From assembly GCA_900544685.1 (NCBI GenBank), contig UQWA01000022.1:1-54932 (forward strand): a DNA stretch of 54,932 nucleotides. The letters run 5' to 3'. Both the position numbers and the translations under genes were made by a program. Below, piece after piece: positions 15,966-25,207 of the stretch. Origin of the DNA: an uncultured Lachnospiraceae bacterium (lineage in GTDB: Bacteria; Bacillota; Clostridia; Lachnospirales; Lachnospiraceae). The notes beneath the pieces are model-generated. The model saw only the letters and a program-made list of their open reading frames with translations, did no database searches and had not been told where the DNA came from. The first letter of the stretch is position 1. The number at the start of each line of letters is the position of its first letter.

Positions 15966-17447
15966 TTAATCTTCTTCCAGTTCAAGTTCCGGAGCCGGCG
16001 CAACACCCATGCTTCGTTCAATTGCCGATACCACAAAGATGACAATTAAAGCTACGATACCGCCTGGAACCATTGCACTTAATCCCCATGGTGTATGCAG
16101 TCCGTAAATCCAGATTGCTGCTACGATGGTTCCGGATACAATAGAGATAAATCCAGCTCTCTGTGTTACGTTCTTGTAGAACAGACCACAGATAAATGCA
16201 GCGAACGGACCTGCGCTTCTCAGTGCGAAAGCACCCATCATAACGCTGATAATATTGGATGCTGTTAATGCCACGATCAGACCTACGCCTCCAACGATCA
16301 CCATAACCACTCTGGAAATCCAGATTTCTTTTGCATCATCCTGTTTTCCGCCATTGATATATGGACGGAATACGTCATTTGTAAACATGGTTGCAGTACC
16401 AATCATATTTCCGGATGCGGAACTCATCGTTGCAGCTACCACTGCTGCCAGTACAATACCTGCTACCACTGCCGGTGCAAAGTTCATAGTTGCATCTGCC
16501 AGTGCGTTTTTCTGTGGACCACTTGCATATCCATCGATACATACGTAAGCCATCAGACCGATAATTGCCGGAACAATTGCATATACAGCAGACAGAATAC
16601 CAGCGATCAGAGAACCGAATTTTGCTGATTTTCCATCTTTTGCAGAACAGTATGTCTGAACAATTTCCTGTCCTGTCGGGAATGTCATAAAATACATTGC
16701 GATATAACCGATTACGGTAGGTATACCAATCTTTGTCATACTAAGCAGATCCAGAGATGCTCCTGTAGAATCTGTTACTGTTTTTGCTTTTGCGAAAAGT
16801 CCTGCAAAACCACCAACCTGCTGATTACCAAGCATAACAAACATAGCTACTGCCATACCGACAGTAATAACAATTACGTGCATCAGATTTGCTGCTGCCA
16901 CTGACTGGAAACCACCAATCATAGTATAAATAATAACAACTATTGTAATAACAATCGCTGCTGTACGGAAATCCAGCCCGGTTACTACATTAATAATAGA
17001 TGCTGTTGCAATAATCTGTGCTCCTGTTGCCATGAACAGTGCAGCAATCGAAGTAAATGCGGTAAAAATGTGGGAAGCTTTTCCGTAACGTTTTCCAATG
17101 ATCTGTGGTACGGTACTTGCCTGTGCTTTACGGAAGTATGGTGCGATAAAAGATACCAGTACGAATCCGATTCCTGCCGCAATTACATACCAGCATGCGG
17201 AAATACCATAGCTGTAAACATTGGTTGCTATACCGGTTGTACTTGCACCACCGGTATTTGCTGCGAATAAGGTTCCTGCCAGTACCAGAGGTCCTAAGGA
17301 CTTTCCTGCCATCAGGAAATCTTCATTACTCTGTTTTGCCTGTTTTGCTGCTTTTCTTTTAGATACTACCAGGCCTAACACAATGGTCAGTGCCATGTAT
17401 ATAAAGATAATAATTAATGCTGTTGTCTGTTTTCCACTCATGTTCAT
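15966..17447 (-). CDS. Sodium:solute symporter (SSS family)
   Basis: The 493-residue protein has about 13 hydrophobic segments and SSS-family signatures. These include the N-terminal helix after MNMSGKQT, GGASTTGIATNVYSYG in the first transport helices, a GGFQSVAAANLMHV-type loop, GTATMFTNDVFRPYI, and a late acidic tail. The family couples Na+ entry to uptake of sugars, amino acids, urea or nucleobase-like compounds; the substrate cannot be read from sequence. AAGGG precedes the ATG. Its position between ygeY and the D-aminoacylase suggests it imports the precursor the operon degrades. Confidence 0.9.
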   Translation of the reverse strand: MNMSGKQTTALIIIFIYMALTIVLGLVVSKRKAAKQAKQSNEDFLMAGKSLGPLVLAGTLFAANTGGASTTGIATNVYSYGISACWYVIAAGIGFVLVSFIAPYFRKAQASTVPQIIGKRYGKASHIFTAFTSIAALFMATGAQIIATASIINVVTGLDFRTAAIVITIVVIIYTMIGGFQSVAAANLMHVIVITVGMAVAMFVMLGNQQVGGFAGLFAKAKTVTDSTGASLDLLSMTKIGIPTVIGYIAMYFMTFPTGQEIVQTYCSAKDGKSAKFGSLIAGILSAVYAIVPAIIGLMAYVCIDGYASGPQKNALADATMNFAPAVVAGIVLAAVVAATMSSASGNMIGTATMFTNDVFRPYINGGKQDDAKEIWISRVVMVIVGGVGLIVALTASNIISVMMGAFALRSAGPFAAFICGLFYKNVTQRAGFISIVSGTIVAAIWIYGLHTPWGLSAMVPGGIVALIVIFVVSAIERSMGVAPAPELELEED

Positions 17448-17477
17448 AATCCCTTCTCTTATGTAAAATCCCCGATG

Positions 17478-18662
17478 TTATTTTAATAATGCTTTCATAA
17501 CCCCATAATAGCAGTCCGTTACTTTGGTCAGCTGGTCGATTTCGATATATTCATTAACGGTATGTGCCAGATTTTCTTTGGATGGTCCAAGTCCAAAGGT
17601 CTTGATTCCAGCTTCACCGGCATAGTGACTTCCGTTTGTACAGAAGTTGTACTGTGTGATCTCCGGTGTATATCCCATGCCTTCCAGTTCTTTCTTTACG
17701 TCCTGTACGAACTCGTCTTTTTCGTCATACAGCCATCCCGGGAAGAATCTCTCACCTGTGATTTCGTTTCCTGTGTAGCACTGTTCTTTACCAACTGCAT
17801 AGGAAACCTTTGCTTTTAACTGAGGATCTTCTGCCATCAGCTTATCCAGCAGTTCCTGAATCGGAGCCAAAACACTTTCTTTGGTTTCACCAACCAGGAG
17901 ACGGCGGTCATAAGTAGCACGGCAGTATTCCGGCACTACAGATGCTCCAGGATATGGTGCAGATTTAATATCAGTCAGTTCCAGGATGCCATCGCCCAGT
18001 ACCGGATGGTGTGTTGGTTCCAGAGTGCGGATTGCTTCGATCACTTTTGCCATCTTGTATACTGCGTTGATACCTTTTTCCGGGTTTGCAGAATGGCAAG
18101 GTTTTCCGAATGTTTCCAGAACGATTTCTCCGCGTCCTCTCTGTCCGATCTTGATATTCAGCTGAGAAGCTTCACCGATCACTACATAATCCGGTTTTAC
18201 AAAATTGCTGATTTCACGGGCTGCCACACCTTCAAAACATTCTTCATGTACCACACCGGCTACATAGATTTCTCCGGCAAAGTCTTTTTTGGTATCTTCA
18301 GCAAATGCTGCCGCTGCAGTTACAAATCCTGCTACGGCCCCCTTCATATCACTGGTTCCTCTTCCGTAGATCTTACCATCATGAATTTCTGCTGCGAAAG
18401 GTGGGTACTGCCATTCTGTTTCATCTGTTACCGGAACGGTATCAATGTGTCCGTCGAAAAGGATCTTTTTACCTGGACGGTTACCTTTGATACATCCGAT
18501 TACATTACCATATTTATCTACAGTTACAGAATCAAAACCTTTTTTCTTTAACTGTTCTTCCAGAACTCCTGCCACACCGTCTTCATGTCCGGAATAGCTC
18601 TGTTTCTGAATCAGATGCTGACATAATTCTACTACTTCTTCCTGTCTTTCTTTGTTTAACAT
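17478..18662 (-). CDS. ygeY: YgeY family M20 metallohydrolase (deacetylase/dipeptidase-like)
   Basis: The 394-residue M20 peptidase-family enzyme has the metal ligands in LFDGHIDTVPVTD, GRGTSDMKGAV and VVHEECFEGVA, and the dimerisation-domain His in GKPCHSANPEKG. Near the end NFCTNGSHYAGEAG and HTVNEYIEI supply the last ligand. It resembles YgeY, the M20 protein found beside ygeX in E. coli and in gut urate-use clusters, more than ArgE or DapE proper. It likely hydrolyses an amide or carbamoyl bond to free an amino acid. It follows dpaL by 25 bp; the ribosome site is AGGAGG. Confidence 0.88.
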   Translation of the reverse strand: MLNKERQEEVVELCQHLIQKQSYSGHEDGVAGVLEEQLKKKGFDSVTVDKYGNVIGCIKGNRPGKKILFDGHIDTVPVTDETEWQYPPFAAEIHDGKIYGRGTSDMKGAVAGFVTAAAAFAEDTKKDFAGEIYVAGVVHEECFEGVAAREISNFVKPDYVVIGEASQLNIKIGQRGRGEIVLETFGKPCHSANPEKGINAVYKMAKVIEAIRTLEPTHHPVLGDGILELTDIKSAPYPGASVVPEYCRATYDRRLLVGETKESVLAPIQELLDKLMAEDPQLKAKVSYAVGKEQCYTGNEITGERFFPGWLYDEKDEFVQDVKKELEGMGYTPEITQYNFCTNGSHYAGEAGIKTFGLGPSKENLAHTVNEYIEIDQLTKVTDCYYGVMKALLK

Positions 18663-18687
18663 AATGTCCTCCTTTTATGCAAAAATT

Positions 18688-19896
18688 TTATTTTTCATGT
18701 GTACTAGGGTATTTTCCATCCCATACAATGGCTTTATAGTTTTCCTGATCGGTATCTCCTTCTGTGCTGAAGAACAGTACACGGGAGTTTTCATCCAGAC
18801 CAAGTTCTTTCTTCAGGTCTGCCAGTTCCGGATTCGTCATGATCTCTGCCACACATCCGAATGCTGCTGCTCCGCTCTCTCCGGAGATCACACGGTCATC
18901 TCCTTTTACAGGATTACCGAGAATACGCATTCCCTTTGCTGCTACATAGTCCGGGCAGGAGATAAAGTGATCTGCATAATCGGAAAGGATCTTCCATCCA
19001 ATGCTGCAAGGCTCACCACATGCCAGGCCAGCCATAATGGTATTCATATCACCGGTTACAAAATGACGTTCTCCGTCATTTGCTTCTGCAGTACGATACA
19101 GACAGTCTGCCTTGTTTGGTTCTACAATAGTGATCACCGGTCTGTCTTCTCCATAAATTGCAGAAAATAATCCGGTTACAGCACCAGCCATAGATCCAAC
19201 ACCTGCCTGAAGGAAGATGTGGGTCGGTTTCTCAGGAATCTGCTCCTGCGCTTCCAGTCCCATGGTTCCATATCCCTGCATGATCCAGGTTGGAATATCT
19301 TCATATCCTTCCCATGCTGTATCCTGCACCATTACCCAGCCTTTCTGCTCTGCCTGACTGTTGGCCAGACGAACTGCTTCATCATAATTCAGGTCTGTGA
19401 TGCTTGCCTGTGCGCCTTCTGCCTTGATGTTATTCAAACGTTCCAGTGCACTGCCCTTTGGCATATATACTACTGCTTTCTGTTTAAACTGGTTTGCTGT
19501 CCATGCCACGCCTCTTCCGTGATTACCATCGGTAGCAGTTACAAAGGTGATATCTCCCAGTTCTTTTCTTGTCTCATCAGAAATCAGTGTTTCATAATTT
19601 ACTTCTGAGATATCTTTTCCCAGACGGCCTGCCAGATAATTTCCAATGGCATAGCTTCCGCCCAGAACCTTAAATGCATTCAGTCCAAATCTCCAGGATT
19701 CGTCTTTTACGTACACATCTTTTAAATCAAGGCATTTTGCTGTTTCTTCCAGATGTGCCAGCGGTGTTGGTGCATACACCGGAAAGCTTTTGTGAAATTC
19801 ACGGATTTTATGAGCAGATTCCTGGCTAAATAACTTCAGATCACATCCACTTCCATTTTCGTGTTTCCGTGTCACCATCTTAAATGATTCTTTCAT
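18688..19896 (-). CDS. dpaL: Diaminopropionate ammonia-lyase
   Basis: DpaL (E. coli YgeX) is a PLP enzyme that converts 2,3-diaminopropionate, D or L, to pyruvate and two ammonia. The 402-residue protein has the PLP lysine in NAFKVLGGSYAIG (about 77), the glycine loop after VTATDGNHGRGVAW, IFLQAGVGSMAGAV around the phosphate-binding region, and a fold-type-II C-terminus with FFSTEGDTD. It is the first gene after the sigma-54 promoter and defines the operon dpaL-ygeY-symporter-D-aminoacylase-ridA. AAGGAAGG precedes the ATG. The neighbouring ygeY and ridA support the assignment. Confidence 0.95.
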   Translation of the reverse strand: MKESFKMVTRKHENGSGCDLKLFSQESAHKIREFHKSFPVYAPTPLAHLEETAKCLDLKDVYVKDESWRFGLNAFKVLGGSYAIGNYLAGRLGKDISEVNYETLISDETRKELGDITFVTATDGNHGRGVAWTANQFKQKAVVYMPKGSALERLNNIKAEGAQASITDLNYDEAVRLANSQAEQKGWVMVQDTAWEGYEDIPTWIMQGYGTMGLEAQEQIPEKPTHIFLQAGVGSMAGAVTGLFSAIYGEDRPVITIVEPNKADCLYRTAEANDGERHFVTGDMNTIMAGLACGEPCSIGWKILSDYADHFISCPDYVAAKGMRILGNPVKGDDRVISGESGAAAFGCVAEIMTNPELADLKKELGLDENSRVLFFSTEGDTDQENYKAIVWDGKYPSTHEK

Positions 19897-19968
19897 TGCT
19901 TCCTTCCTTTCTTCTTTTCCGCCGGTTATGTATTCCCGGTCGTTTTTCTCCTTCTGATTATCTATATA

Positions 19969-19983
19969 GCAATTTTCGTTCCC
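19969..19983 (-). promoter_or_regulatory. Sigma-54 promoter (-24/-12) of the dpaL operon
   Basis: On the minus strand GGGAACGAAAATTGC matches the sigma-54 consensus TGGCACGNNNNTTGC at the invariant GG (19982-19981) and GC (19970-19969), with exactly 10 bases between. It also matches the A, C and G of the -24 block and all of TTGC. It lies 72 bp upstream of the dpaL start. The sigma-54 activator gene immediately upstream supports it. Confidence 0.9.
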
Positions 19984-20010
19984 ATCTTTCGAATCTTCCG
20001 GAAAAAATTT

Positions 20011-20067
20011 TATAAAAAAAGATCCGCTAAAAATAAGGGATTTTCATACCCTCTTTTTCATGGATCT
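20011..20067 (-). terminator. Terminator after the sigma-54 activator gene
   Basis: On the minus strand AGATCC (20067-20062) pairs with GGATCT (20025-20020), with an inner AGGG/CCCT stem, followed by a run of seven T. It separates the activator message from the sigma-54 promoter. Confidence 0.65.
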
Positions 20068-20117
20068 TCTTTGTTCCGATCAGTTTTTTCTCATTTTTCT
20101 CATTTTGGGAATTTTCT

Positions 20118-20162
20118 ATTCTCAGAATGAGAATTTTTTTCATTGATTCTCATTCTGAGAAT
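20118..20162. promoter_or_regulatory. Twin upstream activator sites for the sigma-54 activator
   Basis: Two 17-bp dyads share perfect 7-bp arms: ATTCTCAGAATGAGAAT (20118-20134) and ATTCTCATTCTGAGAAT (20146-20162). The second is the exact reverse complement of the first; centres are 28 bp apart. They lie about 145-180 bp upstream of the -24 box, the normal enhancer distance. The second overlaps the last codons of the activator gene. Additional half sites TTCTCAT occur at about 20087-20103. Confidence 0.8.
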
Positions 20163-21948
20163 TTGTGATTTCTTCCAGTTTTCGATATAACGTTGCCAGA
20201 CCGATTCCCAGCTGTCTGGCAGCCTCTTTTTTCCCCTGTGTGGTGTTCCCACAGCGTTCAATGGCTTTCCGGATCGCCCAGTACTCCAGTTCTTTCAATG
20301 TTAATGGTTCTTCTGATATAATTGAATCTGACCTCTTCGCCTCCACTCCCGGCTTTTGTTCTTCTTCCAGCTTCTTTTTTTCTCCTCGTTCCTGCACTTC
20401 CCGTGGAAGAGTTTTCTCATCCAGGATTCCATTCGGTCCCATCATATTCACCATGAATTCTACCACATTTTCCAATTCACGTACATTTCCAGGCCAGGAA
20501 TATTGTCTCAGACATTCCATTACCGGTTCTGTAATTTTCCAGAAATATTTCTGAAACAGCTTTGCATAATGCATGGCAAAATATTCCGCCAATGGCTGTA
20601 TGTCATCCACGCGCTCTCTTAACGGTGCGATTTCCAGAGGAATAACATTCAGACGATAATACAGATCTTCCCGGAATTTTTTTTCCTGGATCATCTCCCG
20701 CAGATCACGGTTTGTCGCTGCCAGAATCCGCACATCGATGGGAATCACCTGATTCGAGCCAATACGGGTAATTTTACGTTCCTGCAGCACACGCAGAAGC
20801 TTTGCCTGCAGATACAATGGCATATCACCTATCTCATCCAGGAAAATCACACCTTTATTGGCCAGTTCAAATTTACCGATTCTTCCATGGGGATCTGCAC
20901 CGGTAAATGCTCCCTTGACATAACCGAACAGTTCTGACTCCAGCAATGCTTCCGGTATTGCCGCACAGTTAATCGCTACAAATCTTCCTGACCGTCGGCT
21001 GCTGGCATTCCAGATAGCCGTTGCCACCATCTCTTTTCCGGTTCCGCTTTCTCCTGTAATCAGCACGGTAGAACTGCTCTGCGCCACCTGCATGATTTCC
21101 TGCTTCATTTTACGTGTTCTGTCACTGTCACCTATAATATTGCTGCAGTCCAGCGTGTGCACAGTAGAAGTCATCTCATAATATTTTTTCTGTATTGCCT
21201 TACTGTTTTCAAACAGAAGCAGTTTTGCATATCTGCCTTCCTGACGTGACAGGTCATACAGGTGTCCCATAATAGAAAACCCCCGGTCACCGATTTTCAT
21301 TTTATATTCATTACGATAATTCATGTGGTCACCGGTAGCTTCTATTTCCACATAACTTCCTTCCGGCATCTCCAGTTCCAGCTGCTTCTTGGCAGCTTCG
21401 TTCGCCGTCGTGATCACATAATCTGCACCGATAATCATAATTCCCTGCTCAATATGTCCAATGGTACAGTCCAGTGTATCCAGCAGCTGGTTTTTGTTAT
21501 CCAGTTCCCGATATTCTTTTGCCTTTGCCGTGATAAAATCTGCGATCTGTTCCAGGAAATCCAGATAAAGCTGTTCATCCTGCAGGATGCGCTCTTTCTG
21601 CTCCCTGCTGCTTCCCACCAGTCCGATAATTCCAATGATTTCTATTCCCATCCGTACCGGCATAGAAATCTCAATCTCTTCCTGACAGTCATTGCAATGT
21701 GGACAGTTCTGGCAAATCATTTCTTTTCCCGGTTCATAAATGATCTGTCTTCTGCCGGTTTTCAACACCTGACGATATACATATCCCTCTGCTGACATAT
21801 CCTCATTTACTTTCTTACTGAACATTCCGGTTCCAGCCACACGATACAGCCGGTTATCTACTACTTCCACATCTACACGGGATATCTTCGATAGTACCTC
21901 TGCATACTTTGCTACTGTATCTTGAATTTTTAATAAAATACTCTCCAT
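20140..21948 (-). CDS. Sigma-54-dependent transcriptional activator (YgeV-like)
   Basis: The 602-residue activator has three parts. The N-terminal sensory region (1-165) is GAF-like and carries a C-x2-C-x2-C-x2-C cluster in MICQNCPHCNDCQEE (about 77-91); a PAS-like segment follows (about 166-250). The AAA+ domain (about 275-500) has the Walker A ITGESGTGKEM, the sigma-54-contacting GAFTGA, Walker B IFLDEIGDM and arginine-finger region PLRERVDDI. The C-terminus is a Fis-type HTH (KKEAARQLGIGLATLYRKLEE). The four-Cys cluster could hold a metal or Fe-S centre as a redox sensor; this is inference. It lies upstream of dpaL like E. coli ygeV beside ygeX. Confidence 0.93.
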   Translation of the reverse strand: MESILLKIQDTVAKYAEVLSKISRVDVEVVDNRLYRVAGTGMFSKKVNEDMSAEGYVYRQVLKTGRRQIIYEPGKEMICQNCPHCNDCQEEIEISMPVRMGIEIIGIIGLVGSSREQKERILQDEQLYLDFLEQIADFITAKAKEYRELDNKNQLLDTLDCTIGHIEQGIMIIGADYVITTANEAAKKQLELEMPEGSYVEIEATGDHMNYRNEYKMKIGDRGFSIMGHLYDLSRQEGRYAKLLLFENSKAIQKKYYEMTSTVHTLDCSNIIGDSDRTRKMKQEIMQVAQSSSTVLITGESGTGKEMVATAIWNASSRRSGRFVAINCAAIPEALLESELFGYVKGAFTGADPHGRIGKFELANKGVIFLDEIGDMPLYLQAKLLRVLQERKITRIGSNQVIPIDVRILAATNRDLREMIQEKKFREDLYYRLNVIPLEIAPLRERVDDIQPLAEYFAMHYAKLFQKYFWKITEPVMECLRQYSWPGNVRELENVVEFMVNMMGPNGILDEKTLPREVQERGEKKKLEEEQKPGVEAKRSDSIISEEPLTLKELEYWAIRKAIERCGNTTQGKKEAARQLGIGLATLYRKLEEITNSQNENQ

Positions 21949-21984
21949 GAAAAGCCTCTTTCGTGTCCATCTGTTATACGCTTC

Positions 21985-22069
21985 ATTTTATCAAAACCAT
22001 TCTTCTTCCGCAAGGTATACACATTTTTATTCTCTTCTTGTTGCAGAATGTTTTTCTTTTCTTTATACT
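21985..22069. promoter_or_regulatory. Divergent promoters of the activator and ClC genes
   Basis: Minus strand: TTGCGG (22013-22008), 17 bp, TAAAAT (21990-21985), facing the activator. Plus strand: TTGCAG (22041-22046), 17 bp, TATACT (22064-22069), facing the ClC gene. Both have standard sigma-70-type spacing. Confidence 0.7.
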
Positions 22070-22128
22070 GGAAGAAGTGAACCCTGTTTTCTTTCAGGCT
22101 TGTCATAAAATTATGGGAGAGAGATGTC

Positions 22129-23406
22129 ATGAATTTTACTAAAGATAAACTATTTGATTTTTTAAAAGAAGGAATCTGGAAATGCATTGCCAGAATAGGT
22201 ATTTTGGTACGATGGATTGTTCTGGCCGGTGCAACCGGTGTCGTTCTGGGTCTGATCGGTGGTGCTTTTGCAAGATGCATTACAATAGTAACCGGATTTC
22301 GTACTGCACATCCATGGATGCTGTACCTGCTGCCGATTGCCGGACTGGCTATCGTAGCCATGTATCAGCTGGATCCATCCCGAAGCGGAACGAATCGAAT
22401 TCTGGAAGGTATCTCTGGCGGCAAGTATGTACCGCTTCGTATGGCTCCTCTGATTATGATCTCTACGATTCTGACACATGCCTTTGGCGGTTCTGCCGGC
22501 AGAGAAGGAGCTGCCCTGCAGCTTGGCGGCAGTATCGGCGGAACGCTCGGCAAATGGATCAAAATGGATGAATATGACCAGAAAATTATGATCATGTGTG
22601 GCATGAGTGCTGCTTTTTCTGCTTTGTTCGGTACCCCACTGACAGCTACTATTTTTTCCATGGAAGTGGTCAGTGTCGGTATCATGCAGTATGCTGCTCT
22701 GGTACCATGCTCTATTGCAGCATTGACTGCAAAAGAGATGGCCATCCTGGTCGGTGCAGAGGGTGAACATTTTACCATTCCCTCCAACATTCCCCTGGAT
22801 GTCCGAAATATTACCCTGGTCATTATCCTGGCTTTACTCTGCGCTGCTGTCAGCATCTTGTTCTGTTCCATCCTGCATCGCACGGAACATCTTTATCAGC
22901 AGCATGTACCAAACGAATGGATCCGTGTAGTCTCTGGTGCTCTTCTGATTATCCTGCTGACAAAACTTCTTCATACTACCGATTATCTTGGTGCCGGTAT
23001 GAATATCATTGCAAATGCCATCGCCGGTGAAGTGGTTCCTACCGCTTTTCTGTTGAAAATAATTTTTACTGCCATCACACTGGGATGCGGATTTAAAGGC
23101 GGAGAGATTGTACCAACTCTGTTTGTTGGTGCAACTTTCGGATGTATCTTCGGTCAACTGACCGGATTTTCTCCATCGCTGGCCGCTGCCTGTGGTATGG
23201 TTTCCATATTCTGCGGTGTGACCAACTGTCCAATCAGCAGTCTGTTCCTCAGTTTTGAATTGTTCGGTTTTGACTGCATGCCCTTTTTCCTGCTGGCCAT
23301 CGGTATCGGCTATCTGGAATCCGGATACTTTGGACTGTATCACAGTCAGAAAATCCTTTATTCCAAGACCAAACTTCAGTTTATCAATACCCGCACCAAG
23401 GAATAA
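22129..23406 (+). CDS. ClC family chloride channel/antiporter
   Basis: The 425-residue membrane protein shows ClC signatures. The GxSGxP-like region appears as LDPSRSGTNRI, the GREGP-type motif appears as GGSAGREGAALQLGGSIG, and a GxFxP-like late motif appears as GGEIVPTLFVGATFG. There are about 11-12 hydrophobic helices. Proteins of this family move Cl- or other anions, sometimes F- or in exchange for H+. The GSAGREG variant, with Ala in place of the usual Pro, is seen in a prokaryotic subgroup. A good promoter lies upstream; the gene is divergent from the sigma-54 activator. Confidence 0.88.
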   Translation: MNFTKDKLFDFLKEGIWKCIARIGILVRWIVLAGATGVVLGLIGGAFARCITIVTGFRTAHPWMLYLLPIAGLAIVAMYQLDPSRSGTNRILEGISGGKYVPLRMAPLIMISTILTHAFGGSAGREGAALQLGGSIGGTLGKWIKMDEYDQKIMIMCGMSAAFSALFGTPLTATIFSMEVVSVGIMQYAALVPCSIAALTAKEMAILVGAEGEHFTIPSNIPLDVRNITLVIILALLCAAVSILFCSILHRTEHLYQQHVPNEWIRVVSGALLIILLTKLLHTTDYLGAGMNIIANAIAGEVVPTAFLLKIIFTAITLGCGFKGGEIVPTLFVGATFGCIFGQLTGFSPSLAAACGMVSIFCGVTNCPISSLFLSFELFGFDCMPFFLLAIGIGYLESGYFGLYHSQKILYSKTKLQFINTRTKE

Positions 23407-23455
23407 ACTATTGGGGTTGAACACGGCAAGAAGGTCTCTGCATGATTCATGCCAT

Positions 23456-23503
23456 AAAAACAAGGAGATTTCGACAACTTTTCTTCTGTCGTAATCTCCT
23501 TGT
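23456..23503 (-). terminator. Terminator between ClC and the GH13 gene
   Basis: ACAAGGAGATT (23460-23470) pairs with AATCTCCTTGT (23493-23503), and the inner CGACA/TGTCG extends the stem. On the minus strand TTTTTAT follows, so it ends the malto-oligosaccharide operon; it may also stop the ClC transcript. Confidence 0.85.
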
Positions 23504-23526
23504 CTGCTGTCAACAGTAACTATTTT

Positions 23527-25194
23527 TTACACTTCCAGAACCACTGCCTGATATCCTTTCAGACAAAGTTCTCTTCCATCAAGTTCCCATTCCATGCAAT
23601 TGTTGAGCAATACATTCTTTACATCTTCCTTCAGCATAACACTCTGTGATTCTTTCTGATAATTGGCAATCACCAGCAGTGTCTGCTCATCAGTCTGACG
23701 GTAAAAAGCCATCAGGTTGGTATGATCTGTCCATACAGGAACGGTTTTTCCCCACACAATCGTATCTTTATATTTCGGATTTTTACGAAGCTGAATCAAA
23801 CTACGGTAATATTGATACACAGAATGTTCATCATTATGCTGTGCTGCCAGATTGATCTTTTTATAATCTGGGTTGTTCATCAGCCATGGTTCGCCCGTAG
23901 TGAATCCTGCATGCTCGGTATCATCCCAGGAAAATGGTACTCTGGCATTATCTCGGCTCATTTTTTTCACTGCTTCCAGCGCTTCCTTTGAAGATAAGCC
24001 TGCCTGTAATGCTACCTGATATTCATCAAGAGTCATCACATCGTCTATCTGCTCAATAGATGTAAAGTTCACATTTTCCATACCGATTTCCTGTCCCTGA
24101 TAAATAAACGGAATACCACGCACCATAAAATGAAGTGTCGCCAGCATTTTTTTAGAGGTATCGTTCACATCCCCCTCAGGAAGATAATGGCTTACTCCTC
24201 TCGGCTGATCGTGATTTTCAATAATATTTGATAAAAATCCTACATTCCATGCCTTTTCCTGACTGGTGAATATCGTATCCCGATACTCATTTGCTGTAAT
24301 ATGCGGTCTGTCATACCATCCTTTTTCGCTGGCTCCGCAGATAGCGGTACTCATATCAAACATGGTAGAAAAATAGCCGTCATCTCCGATAAATTCCGGC
24401 AGAGTATCTTCATGTTCATCAAAAACTTCCCCTACGCTGAACGCATCATACTTTGCAAAGGTGCGATCACGCAGTTCCGTCAGGAAATCATGACAGCTTA
24501 CTTCTTTCAACATATTTCCCACATAACTCAGCCCATCATCCCGATCTACCGGATAGTCCTTCCACGGCAAAGATTTCTTTATATTGATAATTGCATCAAT
24601 ACGAAATCCAGCCAGCCCTTTCTCCAGCCACCAGTTCACCATCGTAAAGATCTCTTCCCGTACTTCCGGATTCTCCCAGTTCAGATCTGGCTGCTTCTTA
24701 TGGAACAGATGCAGATAATATTTGTCCGGATGTCCCGGCAGAGGTTCCCAGCAGCTTCCGCCAAAATAACTGCGTATATTGGATGGCAATTTGCCATCCT
24801 TTACATCCTCTATGTAAAAATACTTTCCATATTTCCCGTCCGGATCCTCACATGCTTTTTTGAACCATTCATGTTCATCGGAACAATGATTGACTACCAG
24901 ATCCATGACGATACCAATATTTCTTTTCTTTGCTTCTGCCAAAAGCAGATCCATGTCATCCATATTTCCGAATAATGGATCTATATTATAATAGTCCGAT
25001 ATATCATATCCCTGATCTGCCATCGGTGAACAATAGATGGGAGAAATCCATACCAGATCGATCCCCAGTTCTTTTAAATAATCCAGCTTACTGATGATTC
25101 CTTTCAGGTCTCCTACACCATCTCCATTGGTATCACAAAAACTTTTTGGATAGATCTGATATGCTACCTTTTCATGCCACCACTTTTTCTTCAT
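23527..25194 (-). CDS. GH13 alpha-glucosidase (oligo-1,6-glucosidase type)
   Basis: The 555-residue enzyme is a glycoside hydrolase 13 of the oligo-1,6-glucosidase/DexB group. Conserved region I is IVMDLVVNHCSDEHEWF, region II GFRIDAIINI with the nucleophile Asp, region III VGEVFDE with the acid Glu, and region IV IENHDQPR. It lacks a signal peptide and so acts in the cytosol on imported alpha-glucosides. The Cys in VNHCSDEH replaces the usual Thr. It is the last gene of the operon with malQ and a maltose-type transporter, which supports isomalto- or malto-oligosaccharide use. A 13-bp gap follows the dipeptidase. Confidence 0.92.
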   Translation of the reverse strand: MKKKWWHEKVAYQIYPKSFCDTNGDGVGDLKGIISKLDYLKELGIDLVWISPIYCSPMADQGYDISDYYNIDPLFGNMDDMDLLLAEAKKRNIGIVMDLVVNHCSDEHEWFKKACEDPDGKYGKYFYIEDVKDGKLPSNIRSYFGGSCWEPLPGHPDKYYLHLFHKKQPDLNWENPEVREEIFTMVNWWLEKGLAGFRIDAIINIKKSLPWKDYPVDRDDGLSYVGNMLKEVSCHDFLTELRDRTFAKYDAFSVGEVFDEHEDTLPEFIGDDGYFSTMFDMSTAICGASEKGWYDRPHITANEYRDTIFTSQEKAWNVGFLSNIIENHDQPRGVSHYLPEGDVNDTSKKMLATLHFMVRGIPFIYQGQEIGMENVNFTSIEQIDDVMTLDEYQVALQAGLSSKEALEAVKKMSRDNARVPFSWDDTEHAGFTTGEPWLMNNPDYKKINLAAQHNDEHSVYQYYRSLIQLRKNPKYKDTIVWGKTVPVWTDHTNLMAFYRQTDEQTLLVIANYQKESQSVMLKEDVKNVLLNNCMEWELDGRELCLKGYQAVVLEV

Positions 25195-25207
25195 AAGTTT
25201 CTCCTCA

